Assembly (NCBI RefSeq): GCF_030285625.1
Contig: NZ_CP127294.1
Span: 251,001-315,000, forward strand
DNA length: 64,000 nucleotides
Direction of reading: 5' to 3'
Source of the DNA: Amycolatopsis sp. 2-15
Lineage (GTDB): Bacteria; Actinomycetota; Actinomycetes; Mycobacteriales; Pseudonocardiaceae
Shown here piece after piece: positions 8,085 through 17,365 of this stretch. The notes below the pieces were generated by a model. That model ran no database searches and had not been told where the DNA came from. It saw only the letters and a list, made by a program, of their open reading frames with translations. Numbering within the stretch: the stretch's first letter is position 1; each line of letters begins with the position of its first letter. A program made the translations under genes and the position numbers.

Positions 8085-9737
8085 TCACGCGTTGTCCCGC
8101 ATGGGAATGCGCACACCACGCTCGTCGGCGACCTCGGCCGCGTCGTCGTAACCGGCGTCGACGTGGCGGATCACTCCCATGCCCGGGTCGTTCTTCAGCA
8201 CGCGCTCGAGCTTCTGCGCGGCCAGCGCCGTGCCGTCGGCGACGCTGACCTGGCCCGCGTGGATCGAGCGGCCCATGCCGACGCCACCACCGTGGTGGAT
8301 CGACACCCAGCTCGCGCCCGACGCGGTGTTGACCAGCGCGTTGAGCAGCGGCCAGTCGGCGATCGCGTCGGAGCCGTCGGCCATGGCCTCGGTCTCGCGG
8401 TACGGCGAGGCGACGCTGCCGGAGTCGAGGTGGTCACGCCCGATCACCACGGGCGCCTTGAGCTCACCGCTCGCCACCATCTCGTTGAACCGCAGTCCTG
8501 CGAGGTGGCGCTCGCCGTAGCCGAGCCAGCAGATCCGCGCCGGCAGGCCCTGGAACGCCACGCGCTCGCCGGCCATCTTGATCCAGCGCGCCAGGGACTC
8601 GTTCTCCGGGAACAGTTCCAGCATCGCGCGGTCGGTGGCCGCGATGTCCTCGGGGTCACCCGAGAGCGCCGCCCAGCGGAACGGGCCGTTGCCCTCGCAG
8701 AACAGCGGGCGGATATAGGCAGGCACGAAGCCGGGGAAGTCGAACGCGCGCTCGCAGCCGCCGAGCTTCGCCTCGCCGCGCAGGGAGTTGCCGTAGTCGA
8801 AGACCTCGGCGCCGGCGTCGAGGAAGCCGAGCATGGCGTTCACGTGGTCGGCCATGGACTCGCGCGAGCGGTCGGTGAACTCGTCGGGCTTCTTGGCCGC
8901 GTAGTCCTGCCAGTCGTCCACGCTGACGCCCTTGGGCAGGTACGACAGCGGGTCGTGTGCCGACGTCTGGTCGGTCACGATGTCGACCTCGACACCGCGG
9001 CGCAGCAGCTCCGGCAGCACCTCCGCGGCGTTGCCGACCACGGCCACCGACAGCGGCCGCCGCTCCTTCTTCGCGGTGGTGACGCGCTTGATGGCGTCGT
9101 TGAGGTCGTCGGCCACCTCGTCGAGATAACGCGTCTCGACGCGGCGGTGCGCGCGCTGCGGATCGCATTCGATCACGAGCGCTACGCCGTCGTTCATGGT
9201 CACCGCAAGCGGCTGCGCGCCACCCATGCCGCCGAGCCCGGCGGTCACGGTGAGCGTGCCGCGCAGAGTGCCACCGAACTTCTTCTTCGCGACGGCGGCG
9301 AACGTCTCGTAGGTGCCCTGCAGGATGCCCTGCGTGCCGATGTAGATCCAGGAACCGGCCGTCATCTGGCCGTACATCGTGAGACCCTGCTGCTCCAGGC
9401 GGCGGAACTCGGGCCAGGTCGCCCAGTCGCCCACCAGGTTCGAGTTCGCGATCAGCACGCGCGGCGCCCACTCGTGCGTGCGGAACACGCCGACCGGCTT
9501 GCCCGACTGCACGAGCAGCGTCTCGTCATTGTCCAAAATGGTCAGTTCGCGCGTGATCGCGTCGAAGCTCGGCCAGTTGCGGGCGGCCTTGCCAGTGCCG
9601 CCGTAGACGACCAGGTCCTCGGGACGCTCGGCGACCTCGGGGTCGAGGTTGTTGTGGAACATCCGCAGCGCGGCTTCGGTCTGCCACGACTTCGCGGTGA
9701 GCTGGGTGCCGCGAGCGGCACGGACGGTGCGAGACAT
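8085..9737 (-). CDS. hutU: urocanate hydratase
   Basis: 550 residues, the standard urocanase length. It adds water to urocanate to give imidazolone propionate and uses tightly bound NAD+ as an electrophile. The family is unmistakable: [10 protein letters not shown] near residue 45, the glycine-rich [16 protein letters not shown]-binding region near 165-177, and [16 protein letters not shown] containing the active-site cysteine. A GGAGG sequence inside the end of hutH precedes the ATG, and only two bases separate the two genes. Translational coupling with hutH is likely. Confidence 0.97.
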   Translation of the reverse strand: MSRTVRAARGTQLTAKSWQTEAALRMFHNNLDPEVAERPEDLVVYGGTGKAARNWPSFDAITRELTILDNDETLLVQSGKPVGVFRTHEWAPRVLIANSNLVGDWATWPEFRRLEQQGLTMYGQMTAGSWIYIGTQGILQGTYETFAAVAKKKFGGTLRGTLTVTAGLGGMGGAQPLAVTMNDGVALVIECDPQRAHRRVETRYLDEVADDLNDAIKRVTTAKKERRPLSVAVVGNAAEVLPELLRRGVEVDIVTDQTSAHDPLSYLPKGVSVDDWQDYAAKKPDEFTDRSRESMADHVNAMLGFLDAGAEVFDYGNSLRGEAKLGGCERAFDFPGFVPAYIRPLFCEGNGPFRWAALSGDPEDIAATDRAMLELFPENESLARWIKMAGERVAFQGLPARICWLGYGERHLAGLRFNEMVASGELKAPVVIGRDHLDSGSVASPYRETEAMADGSDAIADWPLLNALVNTASGASWVSIHHGGGVGMGRSIHAGQVSVADGTALAAQKLERVLKNDPGMGVIRHVDAGYDDAAEVADERGVRIPMRDNA

Positions 9738-9739
9738 TC

Positions 9740-11275
9740 TCAGACCTCCAGACGGGCGGCGGCCAGGACGGCGCCGGAACGGACGAGTTCTTCGGCGGCC
9801 GCGATCTCGGGCGCCAGGTGCCGGTCGGGGCCCGGGCCCTCGACCTTCGTGCGGAGCAGGTCGCGCACCGCGCCGGTGACGGGCGACGGTTCGAGCGGAG
9901 CGCGGAAGTCGAGCGCACGGGCGGCGGTGAGCAGCTCGATCGCCAGCACCGTGTTCAGGCCTTCGACAGCCTTGCGCAGCTTGCGCGCCGCGGACCAGCC
10001 CATGGAGACGTGGTCCTCCTGCATCGCGCTGCTCGGGATGGAGTCGACCGACGCCGGCACCGCGAGCCGCTTCAGCTCGCTGACCACCGCGGCCTGCGTG
10101 TACTGCGCGATCATGTGCCCGGAGTCCACACCCGGGTCGTGCGCGAGGAACGGCGGCAGGCCGGCCGAGCGCGCTTTGTCGAGCATCCGGTCGGTGCGCC
10201 GCTCGGCGATGCTGGCGACGTCGGCGACCGGGATCGCGAGGAAGTCGAGCACGTAGGCCACGGGCGCGCCGTGGAAGTTGCCGTTGGACTCGACGCGGCC
10301 GTCGGCCAGCACCACGGGATTGTCCACGGCGGACCGCAGCTCGCGGTCAGCCACGAGCTCGGCGTGCGTGAGCGTGTCGCGCGCGGCGCCGTGGACCTGT
10401 GGGGCGCAGCGCAGCGAGTACGCGTCCTGCACGCGGTTGCAGTCGGGCCCGCGGTGGCTTTCGACGATCTTCGAGCCCTGCAGCGCCGCGAACATCCGCG
10501 CGGCGCTGGCGGCCTGGCCGGGGTGCGGCCGCAGCGCCTGCAGGTCGGCGGCGAAGGCCCGGTCGGTGCCCAGCAGCGCCTCGACGCTCATCGCCGCGGT
10601 GAGGTCCGCAACGTCCAGCAGGTTGTGCAGGTCGGCGGCCGCGAGCAGCAACATGCCGAGCATGCCGTCGGTGCCGTTGGTGAGCGCGAGACCTTCCTTT
10701 TCCGCAAGCACGACGGGCGTGATGCCGGCCGCGCGCAGGGCGTCGGCGGCGGGTTTGCGCTCACCCTCGTGGTCCACTTCGCCTTCGCCCATCAGCGCGA
10801 GCGCGATCGCCGCCAGCGGCGCAAGGTCACCCGAGCAGCCGAGCGAGCCGAACTCGTGGACAACCGGCGTGATCCCTGCGTTGAGCAGGCCCGCAAGCGC
10901 TTGCGCCGTCTCCGGCCGCACGCCGGTGTAGCCGCTCGCGAGCGTCCGCAAGCGCAGCACCATCAGCGAGCGCACGACCTCCGCCTCCACCGCCGGCCCC
11001 GCGCCCGCGGCGTGCGAGCGGATGAGGCTCCGTTGCAGCGCGGTGCGGCTCTCCACGGGGATGTGGCGCGTCGCGAGCGCGCCGAAGCCCGTCGAGACGC
11101 CATACGTGGGCGAGGTCGCGTGCGCGAGGTCCTCGATGTGCTGGCGGGTGGCGGCGAGGTTCTTCTCGGCCGCCTCGGTGAGCCCGACGTGCGCGTGTTG
11201 GCGGACGACGTCGACGACGTCGGACGCGGTCATCGGCTTCGAGCCCAAGAGCACTGGTTCCGGCATGTCAGCCAT
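9740..11275 (-). CDS. hutH: histidine ammonia-lyase
   Basis: 511 residues from the ATG at 11273-11275; a further 58 codons upstream read through the promoter region and do not resemble the family. It deaminates histidine to trans-urocanate. The MIO cofactor triad is C147-S148-G149 in [13 protein letters not shown]. Most histidases have Ala-Ser-Gly, but cysteine is allowed in the family pattern. Y58 in YGVSTGFG is the conserved catalytic tyrosine. It is the first gene of the hut operon and is divergent from an aldo/keto reductase across a 133-base region. No clear Shine-Dalgarno precedes the ATG, so a leaderless or short-leader message is possible. Confidence 0.95.
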   Translation of the reverse strand: MADMPEPVLLGSKPMTASDVVDVVRQHAHVGLTEAAEKNLAATRQHIEDLAHATSPTYGVSTGFGALATRHIPVESRTALQRSLIRSHAAGAGPAVEAEVVRSLMVLRLRTLASGYTGVRPETAQALAGLLNAGITPVVHEFGSLGCSGDLAPLAAIALALMGEGEVDHEGERKPAADALRAAGITPVVLAEKEGLALTNGTDGMLGMLLLAAADLHNLLDVADLTAAMSVEALLGTDRAFAADLQALRPHPGQAASAARMFAALQGSKIVESHRGPDCNRVQDAYSLRCAPQVHGAARDTLTHAELVADRELRSAVDNPVVLADGRVESNGNFHGAPVAYVLDFLAIPVADVASIAERRTDRMLDKARSAGLPPFLAHDPGVDSGHMIAQYTQAAVVSELKRLAVPASVDSIPSSAMQEDHVSMGWSAARKLRKAVEGLNTVLAIELLTAARALDFRAPLEPSPVTGAVRDLLRTKVEGPGPDRHLAPEIAAAEELVRSGAVLAAARLEV

Positions 11276-11320
11276 TGAAACAACGATCAGCGCCCGGGCG
11301 GGAGAGCGGAGTTGGCGGTA

Positions 11321-11336
11321 GCGTCTGGTATCCAAG
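11321..11336. promoter_or_regulatory. candidate operator between hutH and the aldo/keto reductase
   Basis: The sequence GTCTGGTATCCAAGAC has arms GTCT/AGAC around an imperfect TGGTATCCA core. It resembles sites bound by FCD-type GntR or IclR regulators. It sits near the middle of the 133-base divergent region (11276-11408) and is the only symmetrical element I see there. The IclR gene at 12403 is the nearest candidate regulator. No reliable -35/-10 pair could be assigned. Confidence 0.35.
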
Positions 11337-11408
11337 ACACAGCGAGGTTGGAGCTTCGCTGCGTGGCACGAGTGTCCCGCTCGTGCACTCGTTCGGAAGG
11401 TGGGTCCA

Positions 11409-12374
11409 GTGGAAACGTCTTCGCTCGGTGACTCCGGGGTCGAGGTCACCGGGTTCGTCTACGGCGCCGGTTCCATCGGAGGCATCGGTGGCGCGGCGGC
11501 CACCCGGGGGTTGGGAATCGACACCGCGGACGGGCTGCGCCGGCTCAGCGAGGCCTACGACCTGGGGATTCGCACCATCGACACCGCCGACAGCTACGGC
11601 GGTGGCGAGAGCGAGCGCACGGCCGGGCGCTGGCTGGCCGAGCAGCCGCGGGACGACGTGGTCGTGCTGACCAAGGTGGGCGGCCGGGTGCGGCCCGATC
11701 AGACGGACGTCGACCTGTCCGGGCCGCACGTCGAACGGCAGCTGGCGGAGAGCATCCGGCGCCTGGGCCGCGTTGACCTCTACCTGTCCCACGCGCCCGA
11801 TCCGCGAACGCCGATCGAGGAGACGCTCACCGCGTTCGCCGCCGCGCGGGAAGCGGGGCTGATCCGCGATTACGGCGTGAGCAACGTCGATGCGGCGCTG
11901 CTGGACGCCATCCTGGACATCGCCGCGAAGAGGTCACTGCCTCGCCCGGTGTGCGTCCAGAATGGACTCAGCCTGCTCAATCGCGCGGACGAACGCGACC
12001 TGCTGCCGCTGGCCGCCGCGGAGGGCATCGGGTACCTGGCCTACTCACCCCTCGCGGGCGGCGTGCTCTCCGACCGGTATCTCGACGGAGCCGCGCCCGC
12101 ACCCGGGAGTCGCATCGCCCTCGCCGGAGACCGGTACTACTCGGGCATGCACTCGGCGGAAAATCTCACCCGGGTCGCAGCGCTGCGGGACCTCGCCCGG
12201 CAGAACGAAATCAGCACGGCCGGGTTGGCGCTCGCCTGGCTGCTTGCGCATCCGGCGGTGACGGCGCCGGTCGTCTCGCCCAGCACCGACACCCAGTGGG
12301 AGGCGGTCCGCGAGGCCGCCGGCGCGGACCTCGACGACACCGTGTTCGCCGCGGTCTCGGCCGTCTTCAGCTGA
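11409..12374 (+). CDS. aldo/keto reductase
   Basis: 321 residues from the GTG at 11409, which is preceded by GGAAGG with good spacing. The NAD(P)H-dependent reductase fold is clear: TIDTADSYGGGES carries D58 and Y63, VVLTKVGG carries K89, and LYLSHAPD the histidine of the catalytic tetrad. GLIRDYGVSNVD and YSPLAGGVLSDRY are typical late motifs. The subgroup resembles D-threo-aldose or pyridoxal-type reductases, but the substrate is not determinable. It is divergent from the hut operon and 28 bases upstream of an IclR regulator, with which it is probably co-transcribed. Confidence 0.85.
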   Translation: METSSLGDSGVEVTGFVYGAGSIGGIGGAAATRGLGIDTADGLRRLSEAYDLGIRTIDTADSYGGGESERTAGRWLAEQPRDDVVVLTKVGGRVRPDQTDVDLSGPHVERQLAESIRRLGRVDLYLSHAPDPRTPIEETLTAFAAAREAGLIRDYGVSNVDAALLDAILDIAAKRSLPRPVCVQNGLSLLNRADERDLLPLAAAEGIGYLAYSPLAGGVLSDRYLDGAAPAPGSRIALAGDRYYSGMHSAENLTRVAALRDLARQNEISTAGLALAWLLAHPAVTAPVVSPSTDTQWEAVREAAGADLDDTVFAAVSAVFS

Positions 12375-12402
12375 CACCCGCACCCGTGGCGGAAGGAGCG
12401 AG

Positions 12403-13188
12403 GTGAGCAGTTCGGACGTGCCCGCCCTGCGCAACGGTCTCGCCGTGCTGCAGCTACTCGCGAGCCACGCCGGTCCGGTGTCCGCCGCGACCGTCGCCAG
12501 GGACCTGCATCTCCCGCGGTCGACGACGTACCACCTGCTCAACGAGCTCGTCGCCGCCGGTTTCGTCGCCCACCTGCCGGCCGAACGCCGCTACGGCCTC
12601 GGGATCGCCGCGTTCGAGCTCGGGTCGGCGTACCTGCGCCACGACCCGCTCGAACGGCTGGCCGCGCCGCTGCTGCGCAAGCTCGTGGACCGCGTCGGCC
12701 ACACCGCGCACCTGGGTGTGCTGCACGGGAACGAGTCGCTGTACCTGATCAAGGAGCGACCGGCGCGGCCGGAAACGCTGGTCACCGACGTCGGCGTGCG
12801 GCTGCCCGGGCAGCTCACGGCGTCGGGCCGGGCGATCCTGAACCACCTGCCGGCCGCCCACGTCCGGGCGCTGTTCCCGATGGCGGCGTCGTTCGTGCTC
12901 CGGACCCGGCGTGGGCCGGATTCGCTCGCCGCGCTGCGCCGGACGTTGGCAGCGGAACGGCGACTGGGCTGGGCGGTCGAGGACGGTCACGTGACGGACG
13001 GCTTCGCCTCTGTCGCAGCGCCCGTGTTCGACCACGGGGCGCGGCCGATGGCGTCGATTTCCGTGACACTGCGGCATCTTTGCCCTGACGACGGGCCGTG
13101 CGGCGAGACGTTTCCGGAGTTCGCGGCTGCGGTTGCCGAGACGGCCGCGGAGCTGACGAGCCGGATCGGCGGCACCGTTCCGCAGTGA
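12403..13188 (+). CDS. IclR-family transcriptional regulator
   Basis: 261 residues starting with GTG at 12403 behind GGAAGGAGCGAG. The N-terminal winged helix-turn-helix covers about residues 1-75 (NGLAVLQLLASHAGPVSAAT, LHLPRSTTYHLLNELVAAGFV). The C-terminal GAF-like effector domain covers about 80-258, with GHTAHLGVLHGNESLYL and GRAILNHLPAAHVRALFP. It lies just downstream of the aldo/keto reductase and close to the hut promoter region, so it is the best local candidate for hut control. That link is inferred from position only. Confidence 0.9.
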   Translation: MSSSDVPALRNGLAVLQLLASHAGPVSAATVARDLHLPRSTTYHLLNELVAAGFVAHLPAERRYGLGIAAFELGSAYLRHDPLERLAAPLLRKLVDRVGHTAHLGVLHGNESLYLIKERPARPETLVTDVGVRLPGQLTASGRAILNHLPAAHVRALFPMAASFVLRTRRGPDSLAALRRTLAAERRLGWAVEDGHVTDGFASVAAPVFDHGARPMASISVTLRHLCPDDGPCGETFPEFAAAVAETAAELTSRIGGTVPQ

Positions 13189-13189
13189 A

Positions 13190-13253
13190 AAGGCCCGCTT
13201 CGCCACTCGTGGAATCCAAAGCGTGGAATCCAAGGAGCGGCGAAGCGGGCCTT
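13190..13253. terminator. bidirectional hairpin between the iclR-type gene and ggt
   Basis: A perfect 15-bp stem (AAGGCCCGCTTCGCC at 13190-13204 with its complement at 13239-13253) begins two bases after the IclR stop and ends 12 bases before the end of the convergent ggt gene. The 34-base loop contains GTGGAATCCAA twice in tandem. There is no long T-run, which is common for actinomycete terminators. Confidence 0.6.
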
Positions 13254-13264
13254 GTGACAGTGGA

Positions 13265-15058
13265 TCAGCGGTGCGAAGAGATCACCATCGCCGAGGTGCC
13301 ACCCCGGCGGACGGGTTCACCGGCCGCCAGGATCTTCCCACCGGGCTTGAACTCCAGCCCGGCCGCGACACCGATGGAACTGACCTGGCTGAAGCTCTGC
13401 CCCAGCGCTTCGAGCCCCTTCGTGGTGGGCAACGCGAGGAACGCCGGCTCCGCGTCGGACGTCTTCGCGTTGCGCTGCGACGCACGCGGCGCGGCGATCG
13501 CGTCCGGCAGGCTCATGCCCAGGTCGAGGCGGTTGACCAGGACTTGCAGCACGGTCGTGATGATCGTGGCGCCGCCCGGGGAACCGACGGCGAGCACGGG
13601 CTTGCCGTCCTTGAGCACGATCGTCGGGGACATGCTGGAGCGCGGGCGCTTGCCGCCGGCCGGCAGGTTCGGGTCGGCCGCGGTGCCCTGGGTGGGGGTG
13701 AAGTTGAAGTCCGTGAGCTCGTTGTTGAGCAGGAAGCCGCGACCGGAGACCGTGATGCCGCTGCCGGCGAGCTGCTCGATCGTGTTGGTGTAGGAGACGA
13801 CGTTGCCCCACTTGTCGCTGACGACGAAGTGGTTCGTGTGCTGCTCGTTGCTGTCGGACGAAGCGGCGGGCGCGGTGGCGCAGCCGCCCTTGTGGGAGTA
13901 CGGGTCGCCGGGCGCGACGGGGCTCTGACCGGCCTTGTTCGGGTCGATCTGGCACGCGCGAGTGGCCGCGAACTGCTTCGACAGGAGCTGCTGCTGCGGG
14001 ACCTTCACGTACCGGGAGTCGCCGATGTAGCGGTTGCGGTCGGCGAACGCGAGGCGGCTGGCCTCCAGGTAGTGGTGCAGCGCCTGCGTGCGGTCCATCT
14101 TGGACAGGTTGTAGTTGCCCAGGATGTTCAGCGACTCCCCGACGGTGATGCCGCCGCTGGACGACGGGGCCATGCCGTAGACGTCGTAGCCGCGGTAGTT
14201 CACGCGCGTCGGCGAACCGTCGAGCGCGCGGTAGGCGCGCAGGTCCGACAGCTGCATCGGGCCGGACATCGGCTTGATCGGCGCGCCCTTGGCGACCGGC
14301 GGGTTCTGCACGGTCTTCACGAGGTCGCGGCCGACGGAACCACCGTAGAACGCGCCGATGCCCTGGCGGCTGATCTGGCGATAGGTGTCGGCGAGGTCCG
14401 GGTTTCGGAACACGGAGCCGACCTTCGGCGCCTCACCGCCCGGCAGGAACAGCTTCGCGCTGGGCGCGAAGTGCGACAGCTTGTCCTTGAGCGAGGCCGT
14501 CTCGCTGGCGAACTCCTGGTTCACGACGAAACCGCGGTCGGCGACCTGCACGGCGGGCTTGAGGTTGTCGGCGAGGCTGAACTTGCCCCAGCGCTGCAGC
14601 GCGCGCTGCCACGTGGCGAGCATGCCGGGTACGCCGACGGACCGGCCGCTCTCGACGGCGGTCTCGAAGTCGTAGGCCTTGCCGGTGGCCGGGTCGACGA
14701 ACATGTCGGACCCGTCGGCGGTCGGCGTGGTCTCGCGGCCGTCGATGGTCGAGACGCGCTTGGTCTTGGCGTCGTAGTAGACGAAGTAACCGCCACCACC
14801 GGGCCCGGCGACGTACGGATCGGTCACCCCGAGCGTCGACGCCACCGCGACCGCGGCGTCGGCCGCCGTGCCGCCTTTACGCAGGACGTCGATGCCCGCC
14901 TGCGTGGACTCGACGGTGTCCGAGACAACCGCCCCGCCGTACCCCTCGGCGACCGGCTGCTTGCCCCCTTGCTGGGGCTGGGCCTCGGCCGCGGGCACCG
15001 CGACCCCCGCGGCAACCCCCACGGCCAGCAACACGGTGAGTGTTCGACGTCTACGCAT
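13265..15058 (-). CDS. ggt: gamma-glutamyltransferase (glutathione hydrolase)
   Basis: 597 residues from the ATG at 15056-15058, which has GGAAGGGAGTGCC upstream. A signal peptide (residues 1-26, MRRRR, a hydrophobic core, then PAAEA) sends it across the membrane. It is an Ntn hydrolase that cleaves itself into two subunits and transfers or hydrolyses gamma-glutamyl groups. The autocleavage nucleophile is T408 in HTNHFVVSDKWGN, which aligns with the TTHYS motif of E. coli. The oxyanion and binding motifs RPRSSMSPT (about 471-479) and GSPGGATII follow. It stands alone, convergent with the IclR gene. Confidence 0.93.
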   Translation of the reverse strand: MRRRRTLTVLLAVGVAAGVAVPAAEAQPQQGGKQPVAEGYGGAVVSDTVESTQAGIDVLRKGGTAADAAVAVASTLGVTDPYVAGPGGGGYFVYYDAKTKRVSTIDGRETTPTADGSDMFVDPATGKAYDFETAVESGRSVGVPGMLATWQRALQRWGKFSLADNLKPAVQVADRGFVVNQEFASETASLKDKLSHFAPSAKLFLPGGEAPKVGSVFRNPDLADTYRQISRQGIGAFYGGSVGRDLVKTVQNPPVAKGAPIKPMSGPMQLSDLRAYRALDGSPTRVNYRGYDVYGMAPSSSGGITVGESLNILGNYNLSKMDRTQALHHYLEASRLAFADRNRYIGDSRYVKVPQQQLLSKQFAATRACQIDPNKAGQSPVAPGDPYSHKGGCATAPAASSDSNEQHTNHFVVSDKWGNVVSYTNTIEQLAGSGITVSGRGFLLNNELTDFNFTPTQGTAADPNLPAGGKRPRSSMSPTIVLKDGKPVLAVGSPGGATIITTVLQVLVNRLDLGMSLPDAIAAPRASQRNAKTSDAEPAFLALPTTKGLEALGQSFSQVSSIGVAAGLEFKPGGKILAAGEPVRRGGTSAMVISSHR

Positions 15059-15233
15059 GGCACTCCCTTCCTCAGGCCGGCAACGGCCTTCCGGGACCCC
15101 CGACGAGGTACGGACCACACCACGCACTCGCCGGTGAGCTTCGTGGTCGGAGGTTTACCACCGACTCGTTCGAGCAGGAAGTCACCTTAAGCCGGATTTA
15201 GGGTGGGTGCACCCGAACGTCCGCCCCGCCCCC

Positions 15234-15692
15234 TCACCGAACGGCGGCTCCCGTGCCGTCGGGCATGCCGGAGGGGTCGTGCCGGCCGACCACCGCGTGT
15301 TCGAACAAACCGACGCCGGTGCGGCCGTAGGAGGTGCGCAGGGTCGAGAGCAGCTGGGTGTGCAGCGTCGTGCGGTCGGTGGGGTCGAGGTCGGCCAGGT
15401 GCCAGGTCTCGTGGCTGACCACCAGGCCGCCGTGCCAGGTGCCGAAGGCGTGGTCCGGGTGGGAGTACCCCAGGCCCTTCATCAGGAACGGCCGGCGGGG
15501 CTCCACGTCGATCTCGCGGGAGACGCCGCCGCGGGGACCCAGGCGGAGGGTGGCGTGCTCGGGCCAGCGGGTGCCGGGGCGGTAGCGGATCGCGGCGTCG
15601 ACGTCCGAGGTGCGGTGGACCTCGCCGGAGCGTGCGACGACGGTGCCCCACGTGCCGTGGCGGTTGTGCGTTACAACGCGAAGGGCAAAACC
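15234..15692 (-). pseudogene. C-terminal remnant of a DUF7064-like protein
   Basis: The minus-strand frame from a stop at 15693-15695 to 15234 encodes about 152 residues that resemble the C-terminal half of a roughly 330-residue uncharacterised actinobacterial family: IRYRPGTRWPEHATLRLG, FLMKGLGYSHPDHAFGTWHGG and VVSHETWHLADLDPTD. No ATG, GTG or TTG start occurs before 15506, and the N-terminal half is missing; upstream DNA is low-complexity repeat. It is therefore a decayed fragment. The family name is from memory of the motif pattern. Confidence 0.55.
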
Positions 15693-15863
15693 TCAGTACC
15701 ATCGGCCACCACCACACCCCCGCCGCCTATTTCATGGCCCCCAAACCACCGCCAAATAGCCCACAACGAACCCACAACAGCACCCCTCGACCCGCCAGCC
15801 CCCACCACCCGAGCCCCTCACCACCGCTACGACCGGGGCCCGCCCACCCGACGCAACACACAC

Positions 15864-15914
15864 GGGGGTCCAGGGGACGCAGCCCCTGGCAGGGGTTTGG
15901 GGGTCCGACCCCCA
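15864..15914. repeat. GC-rich REP-like element, copy 1
   Basis: Two adjacent GC hairpins: CCAGGGG with CCCCTGG, then GGGGGTC with GACCCCC. Copies with the same layout occur at 16011-16059 and 30371-30426. The stretch 15700-16075 that holds two of them has no gene; it is rich in CCCACC/ACCACC runs. Confidence 0.6.
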
Positions 15915-16010
15915 AGAGACACAACGAAGAGAGCCCCGTTTGCGCATTCGGCAAACAGCGCCCCCACGCTCGCCACCCGCACCCGGCAACGCCACCCAGC
16001 CACAACGACG

Positions 16011-16059
16011 GGGGTCCGGGGGCTCGCCCCCGGGCGGGGTCTGGGGGTCGCACCCCCAG
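16011..16059. repeat. GC-rich REP-like element, copy 2
   Basis: Arms CCGGGGGC/GCCCCCGG and CTGGGGGT/ACCCCCAG form two hairpins. It is followed by GCAAAC and then the tmRNA terminator, the same order as copy 3 with an initiator tRNA gene. Confidence 0.6.
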
Positions 16060-16076
16060 CAAACACCCGACACAAG

Positions 16077-16111
16077 AAAACCGGCTCACGCTCTGTGTGA
16101 GCATGAGCCGG
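16077..16111 (-). terminator. intrinsic terminator of ssrA
   Basis: On the minus strand CCGGCTCA (16111-16104) pairs with TGAGCCGG (16088-16081) and is followed by TTTTCTTG. A competing inner hairpin GCTCAC/GTGAGC overlaps it. It starts about ten bases after the tmRNA 3' end. Confidence 0.8.
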
Positions 16112-16120
16112 CCATTCTTG

Positions 16121-16490
16121 TGGAGGTGCCGGGAATTGAACCCGGGTCCTCTAGCGTCTTGACAGGGCTTCTCCGTGTGCAGTCCACTCTGTCTCTACTT
16201 GGCCCCTTCAGTCACGTGAACAAGCTGAAGTGACGAGCCCAGCCACTGTTTGCTTCCCAACCAGGCCCCGTGGCCGGGACTGGCGGTAAGCCTCCTAGCT
16301 GATGCCGGCTACCGGGTCGGAGGCGATCCCGGGCCGACAGACTCACTCTGCTACTTAGGCAGCAAGAGCGAAGTCGCGCTGGCTATTGGCCTTGGCGCTT
16401 ATAGGTTTGCGATGACGCTTGCGGTGGTCTCTCGCCTGCACCGACACGCTTCCCCTGACTCAACGTCCAGAGTCGAAACCGTTCACCCCC
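16121..16490 (-). ncRNA. ssrA: transfer-messenger RNA (tmRNA)
   Basis: 370 nt. The 5' end GGGGGTGAACGGTTTCGACT pairs through GGGGGTG with the 3' CACCTCC, forming the seven-pair acceptor stem, and GGGTTCAATTCCCGG is the T arm. The resume frame encodes the tag AKANSQRDFALAA followed by TAA, a typical actinobacterial tag with the FALAA degron. Encoded bases after the discriminator A are CAA, so the CCA end is not genomically encoded. It rescues stalled ribosomes together with SmpB, encoded 5.3 kb away on the same strand. Confidence 0.97.
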
Positions 16491-16501
16491 TTGTAGGTGC
16501 T

Positions 16502-16507
16502 ACATAA
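16502..16507 (-). promoter_or_regulatory. candidate -10 box of ssrA
   Basis: TTATGT on the minus strand lies 11 bases upstream of the mature tmRNA 5' end, as expected if the precursor starts a few bases before the RNase P site. No convincing -35 hexamer at 17 bases was found. Confidence 0.35.
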
Positions 16508-16678
16508 CCTGACCATCATAACGCGTGCGGCAACCTGGTTGATTCCCGGAGGCGCGCCGAGGCACGAGGACCCGGGGTGAGGCTGGCCCTACCCGCAACA
16601 TGCCCGCGCGCCCCATTCAGGCGAACGCCTTCCGAAGCGATGCTGAGCAGGTCGTTCGCTTGGAGAAGGAGCCCCGCC

Positions 16679-17365
16679 ATGGTCACCGTGTCCGCCGCGA
16701 GGAGGCGCCACCCGCCGTTGGGTCGGGCGCTGGCGTTTCTGCTGCTCAACCTGCCCCTGGGCATCGTCTCGTTCGTCCTCATCACGGTGCTGCTCTCGGC
16801 CGGCGCCGGGACGCTCGTCGTGTGGCTGGGGGTGCCGCTGCTGGGGCTGCTCGTCCTCCTGGCCCGCGGGGCGGGGCGGATGGAGCGCGCGCGGGTGTTT
16901 TCGCTGCTCGACACATACGTGGACAGCCCGTATCTGCCGTTGCCACCCACCGGGCAGCGCGCTCGCTGGACCACGCGGCTGAAAGACGGCGCCACGTGGC
17001 GCGACCTGTCGTACTTCTTCCTGCTCTTCCCGATCGGTCTCGTCGAGTTCGTGCTGGTCGTGACGTTCTGGGCGACGAGCCTGGGCCTGGTCGCGCTGCC
17101 GATCTACTACCGCTTCCTGCCCGAGGGCGCCTGGTACTTGCCGGGATACGATGTGCGGTGGCTCACCGTCGACTCGACGGTGAGCGCGCTGCCCTGGGCG
17201 GCGCTGGGGGTGCTGTTCGTCGCCCTGTCCGTGGCGCTGACCAGGGGCCTGGCGGCGCTGCACGGCGGGCTCGCCGTGGCTCTGCTGCGGCCGACCGTGT
17301 CCCAGCGCCGTTGCATGGAGCGCTCGTGGCAGGAACTCGACGAGACGAGCACGGTGACCGGATGA
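16679..17365 (+). CDS. membrane protein with a putative sensor domain (PF13796-like)
   Basis: 228 residues from the ATG at 16679, which follows GGAGAAGGAG; the longer frame from 16577 has no such site. It has four hydrophobic segments in two pairs (about 15-60 and 110-200). The stretch TWRDLSYFFLLFPIGLVEF matches TWRDLAYLMIAFPLAIAEL in the next gene, so both share the same putative sensor domain. Its stop overlaps the kinase start as ATGA. It is likely an accessory sensor or regulator of that kinase; the signal is unknown. Confidence 0.75.
   Translation: MVTVSAARRRHPPLGRALAFLLLNLPLGIVSFVLITVLLSAGAGTLVVWLGVPLLGLLVLLARGAGRMERARVFSLLDTYVDSPYLPLPPTGQRARWTTRLKDGATWRDLSYFFLLFPIGLVEFVLVVTFWATSLGLVALPIYYRFLPEGAWYLPGYDVRWLTVDSTVSALPWAALGVLFVALSVALTRGLAALHGGLAVALLRPTVSQRRCMERSWQELDETSTVTG

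Noticed and set aside
10270..10940. Plus-strand frame opposite hutH
   Set aside because: It is a shadow of hutH, which has intact catalytic motifs on the other strand.
13190..13253. The palindrome considered as an attachment site
   Set aside because: It lies between two convergent gene ends with terminator geometry, and no integrase or second copy is in the window.
15700..16075. Repeats resembling a CRISPR array
   Set aside because: There are only two degenerate units without regular spacers, and each is internally palindromic; they fit REP-like elements.
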